From contig CAOLHI010001302.1 of the NCBI GenBank assembly GCA_948474755.1, positions 590,599 to 654,598 on the forward strand: a DNA stretch of 64,000 nt. The letters are read 5' to 3'. Positions 49,215 through 61,559 of this stretch are shown here, one piece after another (position 1 is the stretch's first letter; every line of letters starts with the position of its first letter). The translations under genes and the position numbers were made by a program. This DNA is from Ctenosaura bakeri. Lineage: Eukaryota > Chordata > Lepidosauria > Squamata > Iguanidae. The notes below the pieces were generated by a model, which worked only from the letters and a program-made list of their open reading frames with translations, made no database searches and was not told where the DNA came from.

Positions 49215-50598
49215 CAACCTCTAGCTGATAAGACATCTAAAAGCCACTTTAGAATTTTTGCAGTCCTTGAAAAGCCTTAGCATAACCCAGCCTCCACCTA
49301 TAGTGATGGAGATCTATCTCATCATAGATTCAAAGCTTTCACTTTACTACTTTTCTAGTTCAGTATATCTACCTGCTAGCCATTTTACCTCCATCAGTGC
49401 ACAGGAGACAAAGCTTGCCTTGCTCCTTGTCACTCTTCACAACAGGGACTTCCAGCTGTCACTCTTTCCAGACTCTGTTGTGTCTATATTTCCAATGTCA
49501 TTCAGTCAGAAATGTATGCAGCTTGAGCTCACCCTCGTCCCTCCCTTCCACCCCCAGCCATTTCCAGAGTATTGAAATTATTTTCAAATAGAGCAATAGC
49601 AATCTCAAAAAAACTTACCGTTCCCGGAATACACACAGACACACCCCTATAATGACCACAGTCCAAAGCAATTCTTTATCCTTAGCTGTCCTGTGAATAA
49701 TCTCCTTTGGATTCAATCAGCCTTCATTTTCAGTAAATCTGTACACCACTCTCTCCAAGCTTGGATGGAGAAAGTGGGTGAATGGGGCTAAATTTTCTAT
49801 ATGGTCTAATAAGCTCTACGTAAGACCCTTTATTAAAATCAATGGACAGGATCAAAATCCACCATTTTACCTATTCTGATTTGTTTCAAAGTATATATTT
49901 AAAAGAGCAAAATCCTTTTAAAACTTTGAGAAATTTAGTAATAGCAAGGTTTTACCATCTGCTTAGGAGTTAGTAAATGTGATATCTCTTTTTTTCTTCT
50001 GTCAAGATCCTAGTCACATCTATGCAAGTACATAGAACTTCAGTAAATTTTCTTGCGTAGAAAATATGAATGCAATGCAGCACAAGATTAATGAACAAGA
50101 TAAATGGACACATGAGAGTAGACAAATTTTCTTTCTGTACAAAATTTGTGTAGGAAATCACTGGATCCAATTGGAAGCGATACAATTTACGTTAGTCATG
50201 ACTAAGGCAGTAAACTTCCTGTGCTCAACCCATACTTTTCATATGAAGGGCAACTTTAAAAAAAAAAAAAAAGTTGAACCATTATTATTTTTCTTTACTT
50301 AAAGCATAATCCTATGCATGTACATTCAGAAGTAAGTCCCATTGGTTTCAATACAATTTACTGCAGATAAGCATGTATACTACGAATGCAGCTTTAATTT
50401 ATGTTCAACAAACATACAAACACGTGATATCATATGTGGTATCAACAGCTGTACTTAATTTCTGTGTCTACAGTGAGAATGCCATAATAGATTTTCAATG
50501 TTTGACAATGCTAACCAAAAATGACATGCCTGTTTTTGTGTTAGCTGAGATAACTAGCTGTCTGGGTTTCTGTGTGTTCAGCTACTTTTCCTCTACAG

Positions 50599-50662
50599 GA
50601 AGCGTGCTCATTGACCTTGGAAGTAGCCTTAGAAACTGTCACATTATTGTGCTGCTTACCAG
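50599..50662 (+). other. Candidate orphan exon (64 nt) with strong splice sites
   Basis: Preceded by TTTTCCTCTACAG, a strong acceptor, and followed by CCAG|GTGAGT, a near-ideal donor. Two of three frames are open: one reads SVLIDLGSSLRNCHIIVLLT and continues open upstream, the other EACSLTLEVALETVTLLCC. The length is not a multiple of three. I cannot assign a protein. The first frame loosely recalls a TIR-domain beta strand ('RRLIVLLS'), but that is too weak to name. It could be a coding, poison or non-coding RNA exon. Confidence 0.35.
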
Positions 50663-52590
50663 GTGAGTTTGGGCTATTGGTACTGTTGACTTTAAAATAC
50701 TTGTGGTGGAATAAGTAATGTTATGTATAAAGCTGAAAGGAAGAATGTTGTCTCCAGTTGTCTTGTGAGAGCCAGAAATCAGTTGCAGGAAGTAAGAGAT
50801 GCATCGTGAGTGTAAAAGTAAACAGAAATGCATATATTGGAAGAAGACAGAAACAGGGACAGAGGATCCTCACATACCTGAAGATTGCTTATGATTATCG
50901 GCATTCAAGGACACAGAAGCCACTGTTTTGTTTTCATAGCAAAATAATGGAGTAGTGGGATGAGAACAAGGGGAATAGAATGAGAAGCCATTACTATCTT
51001 GAATGGAATTGTTCCATGTTCAACTTAAGCCCAAAGAAGAATTAACAGAGCTGCACATTTTAACTGGTACCTTAAACTACTAATGTGTTAGTTGAGTAAC
51101 TGGAGGAGGGCAATTTTAGTCAGTAATTACATACTTTAATGAGGGGATCTCTCAATTAAGGATATGCCTTGAATGGTTATTAGAAGACTACTTTTATTTT
51201 GGCATGTTTTGTACATATTGAAAAAAACATGAAAGAGAGATAATTATGATTGCCAGGTTTTGGATTCATCCCTTCAGGTTATTCATCTTCCAAGTGTTAT
51301 TTTCTGGTTTCTGATCAATAACTATCCCTAGCTGCCTCTCATTAGTTTTGAGTCCAAGGAGATCTGGAGAAAAATACAGTATTTTTCAAATGTTTTGGCC
51401 CACATGAGATTTTTACAGATTTAGACAGGATTGTTGCTTGTTCCCAAGGCTGGAATAGAAGTGGGAAATTAGCAACTGTTCTGTATTGGTGAAGATTTTC
51501 CTTCATCTTTTCACTGTGCTGAATAATAAAAAAAATGTGCCTATCCACTAACTGGAAAGTCCAAGTTTTAACAGAGATTGTATTATTGCAGTGTAATGAG
51601 TATAGAGATACAAACAATATATAAAAATATTTTTCAAAATGTGCCCAGTTTCCAACAACTTTCTCACTCCATGAAAAAAAATGATAAAATTATTCACTTT
51701 TGCCTGCAAGATTTACATCTCTAAATTAAGTACATAGTGCAGCAGTTGGAGGAGAAACTTCAGCAATGTGCTGAGAAAGGGGAGTTCTTGCAGAGTACAA
51801 ATAAAGGTAATATAACAGAATCCTAATAGAAAAATGAATTGAATTAATGATTTCTTCCCTGAAATGAATGTATAATTTACAGAAAGGACAGATCTATTTT
51901 GAAGTTAAAGTAGCATACCAAAAAAAACCCCAACTGTATTAATTCCTTCTTACTCCTCAGCTCATCCCTGCAGTCATGAAGATCAAACATGTAAAGAGTA
52001 GCTCAGGAGGAGATAAACATCAAAACACTAAGGGGAAAATGGGGAAATCAAAGATCTCTGCAGGTTAGGGCTTCTTGGAAAGAAGAACTGCCAGTAGCCC
52101 TTTTTACTTTTTCTCTCATGTAAGTTGCTTGTTTTGTGGCAGTGGACTTCTACAGATGGGATGTGCTCCTGTTTTGTTTTGTGGAAAATATGGTCTATGC
52201 CCTTGAACACTGCCCTATTGTAGGAGCTTTCAGAACAGTGTCCCCGTACCAGAGTTTTCAGGCTAGAAATCCAGATGGATCCTGACTGTTGGCCAGTAAA
52301 TGACCACAAATTTAGATTTGCAGAGTTCTCTGCTGGCTGATTGTCCACATATTGACATCACATTACAGAAGTGGGAATATGCTTGAAAACAATGCCTACT
52401 TTGTATATTAGATACAAATAAATTCAGAACTTATGCATGTTTTATTGTTGCATGATATTCTAATGAAATAACTTAGAATAGATACAATGAAGCAATATTT
52501 AAATGTTCCATTTTATACAGTCACATAAGGATGTGAGGGTGGTGGGGTGATTCGCCCTGGGTAGCAATGTTTCTGGGGCATCCGAGCCCA

Positions 52591-52737
52591 TAGCCATGTC
52601 CTCGTGCACCCTGGCCATGCCCCTGCATGCCCTGGCCACACCTCCATACAGTGTGGCCACACCCCCACACACCACAGCCACACCTCCACACACAGTGGTC
52701 ATGCCCCTTATGCCATAGCCCCGCCCCCTCCCCCCAT
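52591..52737. repeat. 21-bp GC-rich minisatellite
   Basis: Six consecutive 21-bp units plus a final partial one, each beginning TGGCCA(C/T)(A/G)CC or similar: starts at 52591, 52612, 52633, 52654, 52675, 52696 and 52717. The period is a multiple of three, so the minus strand has an open frame with a 7-residue repeat (CGGVA.V type). It is much richer in G+C than its flanks. Confidence 0.9.
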
Positions 52738-55639
52738 CCACACACTCCAAGCTCCACTACTGATTTTATAGCGAGAATAATATACACCTAGTTTGACTCT
52801 ACCAACTGATTATTTTGAAAGTCACCTGGGAAATTGCAGGGTATCTTAAGCCTATCTCTGTCTGCACTTGGATTGCCATGAAACACAAAAAGCATGTTCT
52901 TCTTCTTTCACTCATGTAGCCACTTAGTTTGCATTGTTACATCACTTTGCTTTTCCTATTGTAACTTGTATTCCTTGAGATATACCTTTCAGCCAGCAAA
53001 AGACCACTAATTTAACAGAAATCATTTTACTCACAACTGCTTCCTTGTCATTGCTGAAGTATCTAATGGGACTTATGAATTGCATTCAAATGTGATGTAA
53101 GTTCTACCATTTACATTATCCTGGCATTCTGGGAGCCATAATGTGGCGACTATTCCCCAATATTAGAACCTCTGGGCTATTCAAAGGAGGTTTACACTGA
53201 AGATCCATTTGTGTGATCTACTACTGATCTCTCACGGGATCAACTGGAGTTACTTTTTCTATTCCATGCTATAGCTATCATTCCTACATCTCTACTCTTC
53301 ATATGCTGTGGTTCCTCCTAATCCTTCTCCTAAACCTGCAAAAAAATTAAAGGATGAAAGCCTATTCAACATTACTCACCATTGACTGGGCTGATTAAGA
53401 TTGATGGGAAGTGAACTATCAAGAACTTGTGGGCCACATGATTCTCACCCTTGCTTTAGACTATTTTCATGATGACATCATTCCACATGTCCCTTTCACA
53501 TGGAAATGAGAAAAGAAATACTGAGAAAACAAACTTCCCTCACCCTCTTTTAACTGAGTCATTAGTTGAGTCAGCTCCCTAGCAGTCAAACAGAAAAGGA
53601 ACCCTAAAGATTTCTGTGGTGCCTGTCAACAGTGAATCTACTCTTTTAATCTACTCACACTGAGAATTAGCTGGGATATTTTTAGACAGTCAGGTGTTGT
53701 GTTTCAAATTGAAAAAAGAGCACAGGCAATCAGTCTGATTTCTGTTTGCTGTAGAGTATTTATGCATGTTTAAGCCTCACTGGTGTCAAAGGTACTTAAG
53801 TATAAGCATAGTTGTGTATTGGTTTATGATCTGTGCATATCGGCAAGTTAATGCAAATGTGATAATGTAGCTGTTTTTATGTGCTTTGTAAAGGGAAAGC
53901 TTTGCCAATACAACCTTAGTTTTAAGTGAAGGTCTATCTCCTCTTATTAAACCTCTTTCTCAACTCAGATTTCAAGGCTGTCAGTATTTATTCATGGTCT
54001 GGTATAGATATTTATTTTCAGATGCTAAAAGAGGCTCAGGAATATTAACATGATGTGATTGAGTTGACTTTAGCTGAAGGAAATTTTGCAATTGCTACAG
54101 CTATAAACCTAGTCAAGAAGAGACACCTATGAAAATTAATATAGGCCTTCACAGCAATATATTAGAGTTGCACAGTTGTAATCATTTTATTATCATACAG
54201 GCCAGTATTTAGTCTCATATGCATAAAAAAGCAAGGACACAATTAGTATGTAAGCCAATTAATGCTTTGAAAGGGCAACATTTAATTAAACGCTTAGGAC
54301 TATTCAGGAGTATTAAGAGGTACATCTCAATTAAATGTAATTAGGAAGGTGAGCTAACATAGTCAGATCTATTACAAGAAAATTGGAAACAAATAGTCCA
54401 TGTGATGAGACCATGTTGAGGTTGTGCCCCTAAGTAAGTTTCACTCCTAACTTATTTTGATAATACGAACCAAAAATGACCTGGTAGATCCTTGAATACT
54501 GACATCCTTGAGAAGAAAAGAACAGCACTAGTTTACTAAGCTGAAGGCACTGTAAATATGAAGAACAAGAGTCATTTAAAAATTACTTCGATTTGCCATG
54601 ATAAATAGCATAATTAAATTACATCTTTCTTTGAAATTCTCAGGCAGAGAAATAAGTTGTAATTAGGGAAGATGACGCAGGGCTGACCCAAACAGGAAAA
54701 AATTCCCTGGAACCGAGAATTTTCAGATTGCTGTTAATCTTGGTATTATTTTGCATGCATAGTCATGGTTTCATATCTAAACTCTTTCTTGAAATATCCA
54801 GGTTTCCTTCCCTTCTTCCCTTGTGTTCTTTTTCTTCCGCCAGCACCACTGATCGCATGCCACATCTAGACTCAGGTAATACGTCAAATATTGGCTGCCA
54901 CCAATTTCCACAGAGGCCTTTTTAATTATTATTCAGGAGTTATAGTCAATGTGTTAAAGTGCTTTAGCAGTATTGCACTAGTTGAGCATTGGGATTATTG
55001 CCTTTTATTGCTATCATTCTTCTTTCCCTTGGTGATCTCTGTTGCATTTCTTGTCCCAGGAACAGTTGCTATGTTTCTTTGGAACAGCCATCTTTGCCAG
55101 CTCCAGGATAATGGAAATGCGCTGCCATGGAAAAGTACATTTCATTTCAAGAAATCCTATTTAATTTAAACTGACCTTGAGAGTAGGAATAAAAAGTCTT
55201 TGCAAGTGCTAGGAGTTCCTCGGGAATACTTCAGAATGGGGAAAATGTCCTGTAAATCTCATAAATAAATAAATATGGGCAGGCACAAAGCCAGGACTTT
55301 CTGATTTGCCAAGTCTGCCTGGATAGGCCCTTAGTCTATTTATGATCCATGCTATAGAATGAGCCCCATTGTGTTCAATGGCACTAACTTGGGAGTAAAA
55401 AATGGCTACGACTGCATTGAAGAGATTGAAAAGAAAAAAATATCCACATAGTGATCAGTTTAATCTGCAAGAGAGCTGTTTGTTCTATATTATATGCAGG
55501 TTTAGGATATGGACAGTATCCAGACCTTTGCCTTTCCTAATTCCTAAAGGCAGCCAGAAGGGGAAGTAAGGAAATGGAGTATTGAATTTCTCACTGCGAC
55601 AGATTCCATCCTGGGGTTCCAACATTCGGTCGTAGCAAT
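52738..55639. other. No gene; 54.04-54.36 kb looks like conserved non-coding DNA
   Basis: Unclassified AT-rich sequence. The 54.04-54.36-kb block contains several TTAATTAA/TTAATT homeodomain-type motifs and no repeat similarity. Confidence 0.4.
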
Positions 55640-56340
55640 GGCAGATGTAATCTAGTGAGCTGCGCTAGATCATGGTCCCTCAAAGCATCATGCTTCACAG
55701 TGGGAGTGCTCCTTGTCAGACTAATCGACTCCCTAATATATCACCAGTCTAAAGACTCCAAAGAGCTAGGATTGGGATCTGTGAAGGGTCCACTTGGGAA
55801 CAGAGCAGACTTAGCAAATCCAGGACTCCAGAGATATTGTGTGCCTTGGCAGAGCCAAAGGGAGCAAAAATCTCCTCTCGTTTGGACACTGTTGACTAGA
55901 CTCCTTGTTAAGTATATTTTTTTATCTTTAATCTACTTACTTGGTAGCCACAAGGAGCCTTTTGCTTCTATTAGCATTAGTTTTGTCTACAAGCCTCAGA
56001 ATGTTCTTGTACAATTTTTTTAAAGGGGCAGTACTCTTTTGTGTTATTTTTGGAATCACTTATTGGTTTTACTTTGGGAAATGACGTTTAACTTTTTAAC
56101 ACTGTTTTTTTTTTTCCTTTGTGGTCTACTGTTTGGTTTTGTATTTGTATTTTTACTTTTTTTGATAGTGGTACATTCATGTTTTTTAATGTGCTTACAT
56201 GTGACGGGACTCTGAATGTTTTATTTTTCCTGGATATGTACAAGGTTTAATGGTTGAGTTATCAAGTCTTGATAGACTGAACTGTTGGGATTTAGACTGT
56301 CCCCCCCCTTTTTTAATTAAATGAAAAAAAAAAAAAAAAA
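55640..56340 (+). other. Possible poly(A)-tailed retrocopy of unknown source
   Basis: The stretch ends in ATTAAATG followed by 17 A (56324-56340), with T-rich, 3'UTR-like sequence before it and an open frame of 122 codons at 55655-56023. I recognise neither the protein nor a LINE. It could be an L1 3' end or a processed transcript. No clear target duplication was found. Confidence 0.3.
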
Positions 56341-57508
56341 GAACAATTTTTATTAATAAGAAGATCAATTTATGCTCAATGAATTCTTCACACTTTTTCT
56401 GTTGTTGTTGACAAAAATACCCTGTGAACTTGGATATTATTCCCCCTTATCAGTGTTGTTTTTGTTCTCTCAGAGGCATTGATATAATTTTCCATGGCTT
56501 CAATTATGGACTTCTGTACCGAAATTAAAAAAGGGTCTTAATGATTCTAAGGAAATAACAGATTGTTGTTGTTTTTTTTTACATTTCTGGGCAGAATTCA
56601 GACAATTTACAGCATCCATAGAAGAAAAATTGATAAACTTATAAAGCAATTGTCACTACAGAAATCTGAGATGAGTTACAAGACATTGATGAGGAGTTCT
56701 TGGAAGATTCAACTGACTGCATACAGAAATGATAAATATGCATATATGTATATTACATGTACATAATTATGTATATGTGTATATACATGCATATAATTTG
56801 CCATGGTGGCAGAGGACAGTCAAAGGGAATTGAGCAAGAATGGAAGACTGAAGCTTGGTCAATCCAAGCTCAACTGCCTTAACAAGTGTTCTACTTAATA
56901 TACACGGGGGTGGAACAAAATCCCATCTGTTAAAGAAAAGAAGAATAATTGCTGTTTCTAGCTGTACTTCATTATTTGGTGCCTCCTGGAATTTTGCTTA
57001 ACAGATATGATTTAGCTGTGTTAGTTGCTATATGCATACGTCTGCCTAAACTCAGTCCATGTATCTTGTTATTTATATCATAAATTGGGAAGTGCCACTC
57101 TATAAGGATCTCTCTTTCTAGAAAAAATGATTAAATTTAGCTTGAAGTGCCTTATTTCAAATGTTTATAAAATACTCAAATGATGTTAAATGAACCACAT
57201 TTTACCTTGCAAAGTCAACACAAAAACTGAATTAATATGTGGCACAGCTTTTTAACTAATTTGTTTAAACAGTGAACCAAACATTAAGTTGTTTCTAAAT
57301 GCAATAGATAAACTGTGCATTTTGATTATGGCTTTGATTTTGGGGGGGGGGTCTTCTTCTTATGTATAAACAGAAGTTACTGAACAATTAATACCCCAGT
57401 CCAAAGGGTTATTCCAACTGCCTGTCTTAATGTGCCCCATGATTGAAGAGCACTGCAATCATTATTTCCAAGTGCCCCAGAAGCTCTTCATTTGGAGTGC
57501 TGCTTGGC
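56341..57508. other. No gene or recognised repeat
   Basis: AT-rich. It holds an irregular (TATA/CATA) tract at 56740-56790 and a poly-G run near 57341. Confidence 0.45.
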
Positions 57509-57593
57509 TTAAGAGGTAGGTTTTTGGGTGGTGGCATCAGCAGAAGTTATGGAGACTTCTACTGATGCCACCACCCAAAAACCTACCTCTTAA
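57509..57593. repeat. Near-perfect inverted repeat, 39-bp arms
   Basis: Arms 57509-57547 and 57555-57593 are inverse complements at 38 of 39 positions around a 7-nt loop (TATGGAG). It sits just upstream of the recognisable L2 coding remnant. Confidence 0.95.
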
Positions 57594-57639
57594 TTGGCAA
57601 AGACCTTTAGTTGTGCCCACTATGAGGCAATGAAGTTAG

Positions 57640-59490
57640 CAAAGGAACTTATTATGCCTCTTCTGTTCTAGCTTCAGAAAAACATCCAGCAGAGATTTTC
57701 TGAATGGTGAAGAGTCTATTGAGATCAGGCACATATTAGAACCCTCAATTGCTTGCTGTGACAAATTTGCCAGGGACTTTGAAGAGAAAGTCACTCATAT
57801 TCACTCAGAACTTGACACTACAATTATTTCAGAGTCTAGGGAAGTGTATAGTTTGCCATCTGGTCAATTTTCTTGGGATAAGTTTCAGTTTTTGCAGCCT
57901 GATAATGTGGACAAGACACCTGAATCAGTCCTTCCAACCACATGTAGTCTTGAACCTTGTCTATCTTTGCTGTCAAGGTTCAGCAGATGGAAATGATTAA
58001 GTGTTTTTAAGGGTGGTAAATGATTCACTATGCCATCAGAAAGTGCCTGCTACCTTGTAGGACGCTGTAGTGCACTTTTCCTGAAGAAGACTTCCTTGGA
58101 TCCAGAGATATGTGAAAACTACTTCCCTATTTAATGTCCCATATATATACCACTTGAATTTGTGGTGGCTGGGAAGCTTCAGGTGTTCTGAGAGGAAACA
58201 GATTTTCCAATTTCAGTCTGGTTTCAGACCAGGGAATGATATCAAGACAGCCGTGGTTGCTCTAATGACCTACTTCAGGATAATGATAGTAAGTCCTATC
58301 CTCTCAATCTTCCTGAATCAATGGTTTTGAATAGCATTGATCATAGTACCTTTCTGGACTGGCTCTGACAGATGGGTACAGGAGGCACTGTGCTACAGAA
58401 GTTTCCTGTCTACAAGGCTAGTTCCTTGTGATTTTGAGGTGCAGCTGCTCAGTCCCTTAGTCCTTGTGCTATAGGGTGTTACAGGATTCAGTCTTGTCTC
58501 CCATACTCTAATAGCGGTCAACTCAACTTCTCTTTATCATTAGAGTCAGATGGAATTGTAGAGATGCTGGAGCAGTGCCTGAATGCTATAATGGGCTGGA
58601 TGAGGGCCAACTGAAGGTGAACCCCAATAAAATGGAGGCTCTGTAGACTAGTGGTTCTCAGGTCCAGGAATTGGGTAGGTTACCTCCCGTGGATGGGGAA
58701 ACACTCTCCTTGAAGGAGTAGATGGGAGTGTTCCTACGTCTGTGTCACTGAAAATCCAGATAGATTCTGTGGCTTGTAGTGCTTAGTTCCAGTTTTGAAT
58801 AGATAGGAAGCTATGGCCTTTCTTGGACAGGCATAATGTATAGTCTCAGTATTCCAAGAAGTAGTAATTTCTTTATTAGATTATTGCAAGAGATTGCTCT
58901 TAAAAACAGCTCAGGAAGTGCAGCTAGGGCAAAATGCAGTATCTATACTACTCACAGGAACTTGATTGAGAAACCATATAACACCAGTTCAGATGGAATT
59001 GTATTGGTTGCCAATACACTTCTGGTCTGAATTCAAGCTGCTGGTGATGGTAATACTTGAACCCCTAAGAAGCTTGAACCCCTAAGAAGGGACTTCTTTC
59101 TATCTATATGCTTTCTGGAGAATTGAGATCTATTTCATGGGCCTTTCCTTATGTCCTGCCAGTAGAGAAAATGCATTGTAAGAGGACATGTCAGAGGATG
59201 TTCTCTAAGGTGTTACCCAAGTTGTAGACTTCTTTCCTCCTGGAAACCCACTTGATGCCAATGTTGGGATCATTATGGTGCCAAGACAAAACATGGCTTT
59301 TTATTAAAGCTTTTGAGTCTAATTGGTTTTCTCCAGGCTGCACATATCTCATGACTATACTATTTAAACTTGTTTTAGCTGGTTTTAAAATTGATTGATT
59401 TTTCATTGATAAACTATTTAATATTTTAAAAATCTTTCTAAATATAGCTATTATTTATTCTTTTGAACTGATTTTATTGTAAACTAATAA
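57640..59490 (+). mobile_element. L2-type LINE, decayed ORF2 and 3' end
   Basis: Plus-strand remnants of L2-clade ORF2. The endonuclease-RT linker (KVTHIRSELDTTIIS-like, FSWDKFQFLQPDNVDKT) spans about 57.77-57.92 kb. RT starts near 58.09 kb (SLDPEICENYFP) and includes FQFQSGFRPGNDIKTAVVAL, the conserved RT box 'FQSGFRPGHGTETAL'. 'LNSIDHS'-like and later segments follow, then the C-terminal 'KTWLF' at about 59.29 kb, and an AT-rich 3' end closing in TAATAATAATAA. Stops and frameshifts are frequent, so it is inactive. Confidence 0.8.
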
Positions 59491-59600
59491 TAATAAAATT
59501 TATTTTTATCCCGCCTCTCCCAGTGGATCGAGGCGGCATTACAAAAATATATAAATACATTAAAACATTAAAATATACCCCATCCTCCCCACCCACCAAC
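59491..59600 (-). mobile_element. LINE/SINE 3' tail, tail-to-tail with L2
   Basis: ATTTATTTTTATCCCGCCTC then CCCAGTGGATCGAGGCGGC is the inverse of the CGCC..GGAGAGGCGGGAT tail carried by the SINEs at 35.8 and 39.4 kb and its partner LINE. It abuts the plus-strand L2 tail. Confidence 0.65.
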
Positions 59601-61559
59601 CCTTCTATCCCCCTAAAACACATTAATTATTAAAAGCAAATTAAAAACAAAATTAGAACGGAGACAAATGATGATAAACTATCCTGAGATCTATATACAG
59701 TACACCTTCTTCTGGCACAATCTCTGCATGCACAAATGCATAGTCACACAAATTGTCATATCTGATTTATAGTCAATGGACGTGGTCGGCACACACCCAT
59801 AATGTTGTGAGTACAAGCACATTGTATCTATTGATTACAATGGAACACAATACTATTTCTTTTCTTTAATTTTAACATGGAGATTCCTGGAGTGGAACCT
59901 GCACATATACAGAGACACACTGCACATACCTACATACAATTATAGAACTCTTTCATGATAGTGACATTTCACAAAACATGATATCATCCATTATTTCCAG
60001 ATAATTAACTTAAAATGTTACAGACAGAAACTATTAATGCCTAAACTTCTTGGGGGAAAAATGACAAATTAGACATATTAGCATTCAAGTGGTGTTGATA
60101 TTTGTATGCCATGAGTTCAAATGCTGAAAACGTTATGCGATCCCCAGTCCACTGATTAATATAGGATGGACAATAGGAGCCTTTTAGCTGCAGTATAAGT
60201 CATTTAGCCACTGAAAGGATTTCTGTTGGCAAATAAGTAATTCCTAAGAAATGGACTATGAATAGTCTAGGTATGTCTGTGAAATTCTAAGATTGATTCA
60301 AAAATTAAATTAATTCAACTGGTGGCCTTTCCCCAAAAGAAAACTATGACTAGGTGTAACCAAATTATGCCTAGTCATAATTTCATAAATTTCATAAATT
60401 GGAATTTAAAATTTACAAATATAGCAGGTATCAAAGCCAAAACCATAATCCATTGGTTGGAAGGGAGGGGGAGAAGCCTATTTAATTTGTTCTTTCATTC
60501 AGAATGTTTCATTATTCAGAATGTTTCATTTGTTGACCAAGAGTATTTCTAAACAAATATGATGACTGTTGTCTTCTTCTTCTTCTTCTTTTCCTTCTTT
60601 TTGGAACAGATTCAGCATTTTCAAAAATGGAAAAGACTGAGATTTTCAAAGCTCTTTTCAAAGTACCTATTTATTAGCCTAAGTTTTAACTGGAGACAAT
60701 ATAATTATGTATAAATTATCAGATGACATTTAATCCTTGATCCTGTGAGAATGACAAGGATTATCAGAACCAATCGGTGTAAACCAATTGCATGAGTTAC
60801 TCTATCAATCCAAATCTTACATCTAAAATATTACTTTCCACTTCTAAAGTCTGGATTGAACAATAAGATTAATTTAACATGGGGAAAACAGATTGAAACA
60901 CAACTGCCCAGCATGGGTAGACCTGAATAACCAAGGCTCAGAAAGGCGCATCAGAGAAGAACATTCTTGTATAGTCAAAGATAAAGCATTTCCTAAAGAT
61001 GAGGAAAAAAGTGGTTTCTAGCTTCTTACAGGACACATATGGTCAGGATCTCAAGAGAAGTCTCCTTGTTTCTACTAATGGAGAAAAATGTCTCATTCCT
61101 TCACTTTGTCTGTTTGTGTCCTCTGTCACATCAAGACCAGCAAGGGCTATGGCCCCAATGCACATCAACAGTTCCTCCAAGACCATCTTAACCAACACTC
61201 TTAACAATTCAAGAAAGATGCAGTGCTGTGACTCTCCATCATCATATTTAAAAATTATTTATACTGATCCACAGTCATATGAGAAATGTTGCTGGGAATT
61301 AATATTTCTAAATAATAGCATTTCTGTGCCACAACATTTTCCATTAGCAGATACATTTTGTGATACCCCCATTAGTATCAATCCAGATTTTGACTTATTA
61401 ATTAAGGAAGTAGTAATATTTGGAGATCGAGCATGGTGTAGGTCTTTGCCCAACAGACTATGACCATCAATTTGCCACTTGGCCCTAGAAACATAGTGGG
61501 TGATCTCATGTTCATCATATACTCTCAGACCACAGAAAATCTGTTATAGGTTTGTCTTA
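59601..61559. other. No gene; (CTT)n at 60569-60602
   Basis: Unclassified AT-rich sequence. The plus-strand frame at 60999-61463 (154 codons) is the longest outside a recognised repeat, but its sequence resembles no protein I know and it lacks splice context. Confidence 0.4.

Larger units (their letters stand above)
47150..52590. other. No gene; candidate conserved blocks and one candidate exon
   Basis: 48005-48190 on the minus strand holds a short peptide-like stretch (PLSPREIQRLRYLAQSIHW) that may come from a retroelement polyprotein. 48.39-48.76 kb looks like conserved non-coding DNA. The candidate exon at 50599 is listed separately. No other coding similarity was seen. Confidence 0.4.

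Noticed and set aside
50599..50662. Assignment of the candidate exon to a TIR-domain receptor gene
   Set aside because: Only a short hydrophobic run resembles a TIR strand. The exon is far shorter than typical TIR exons and neighbours give no support.
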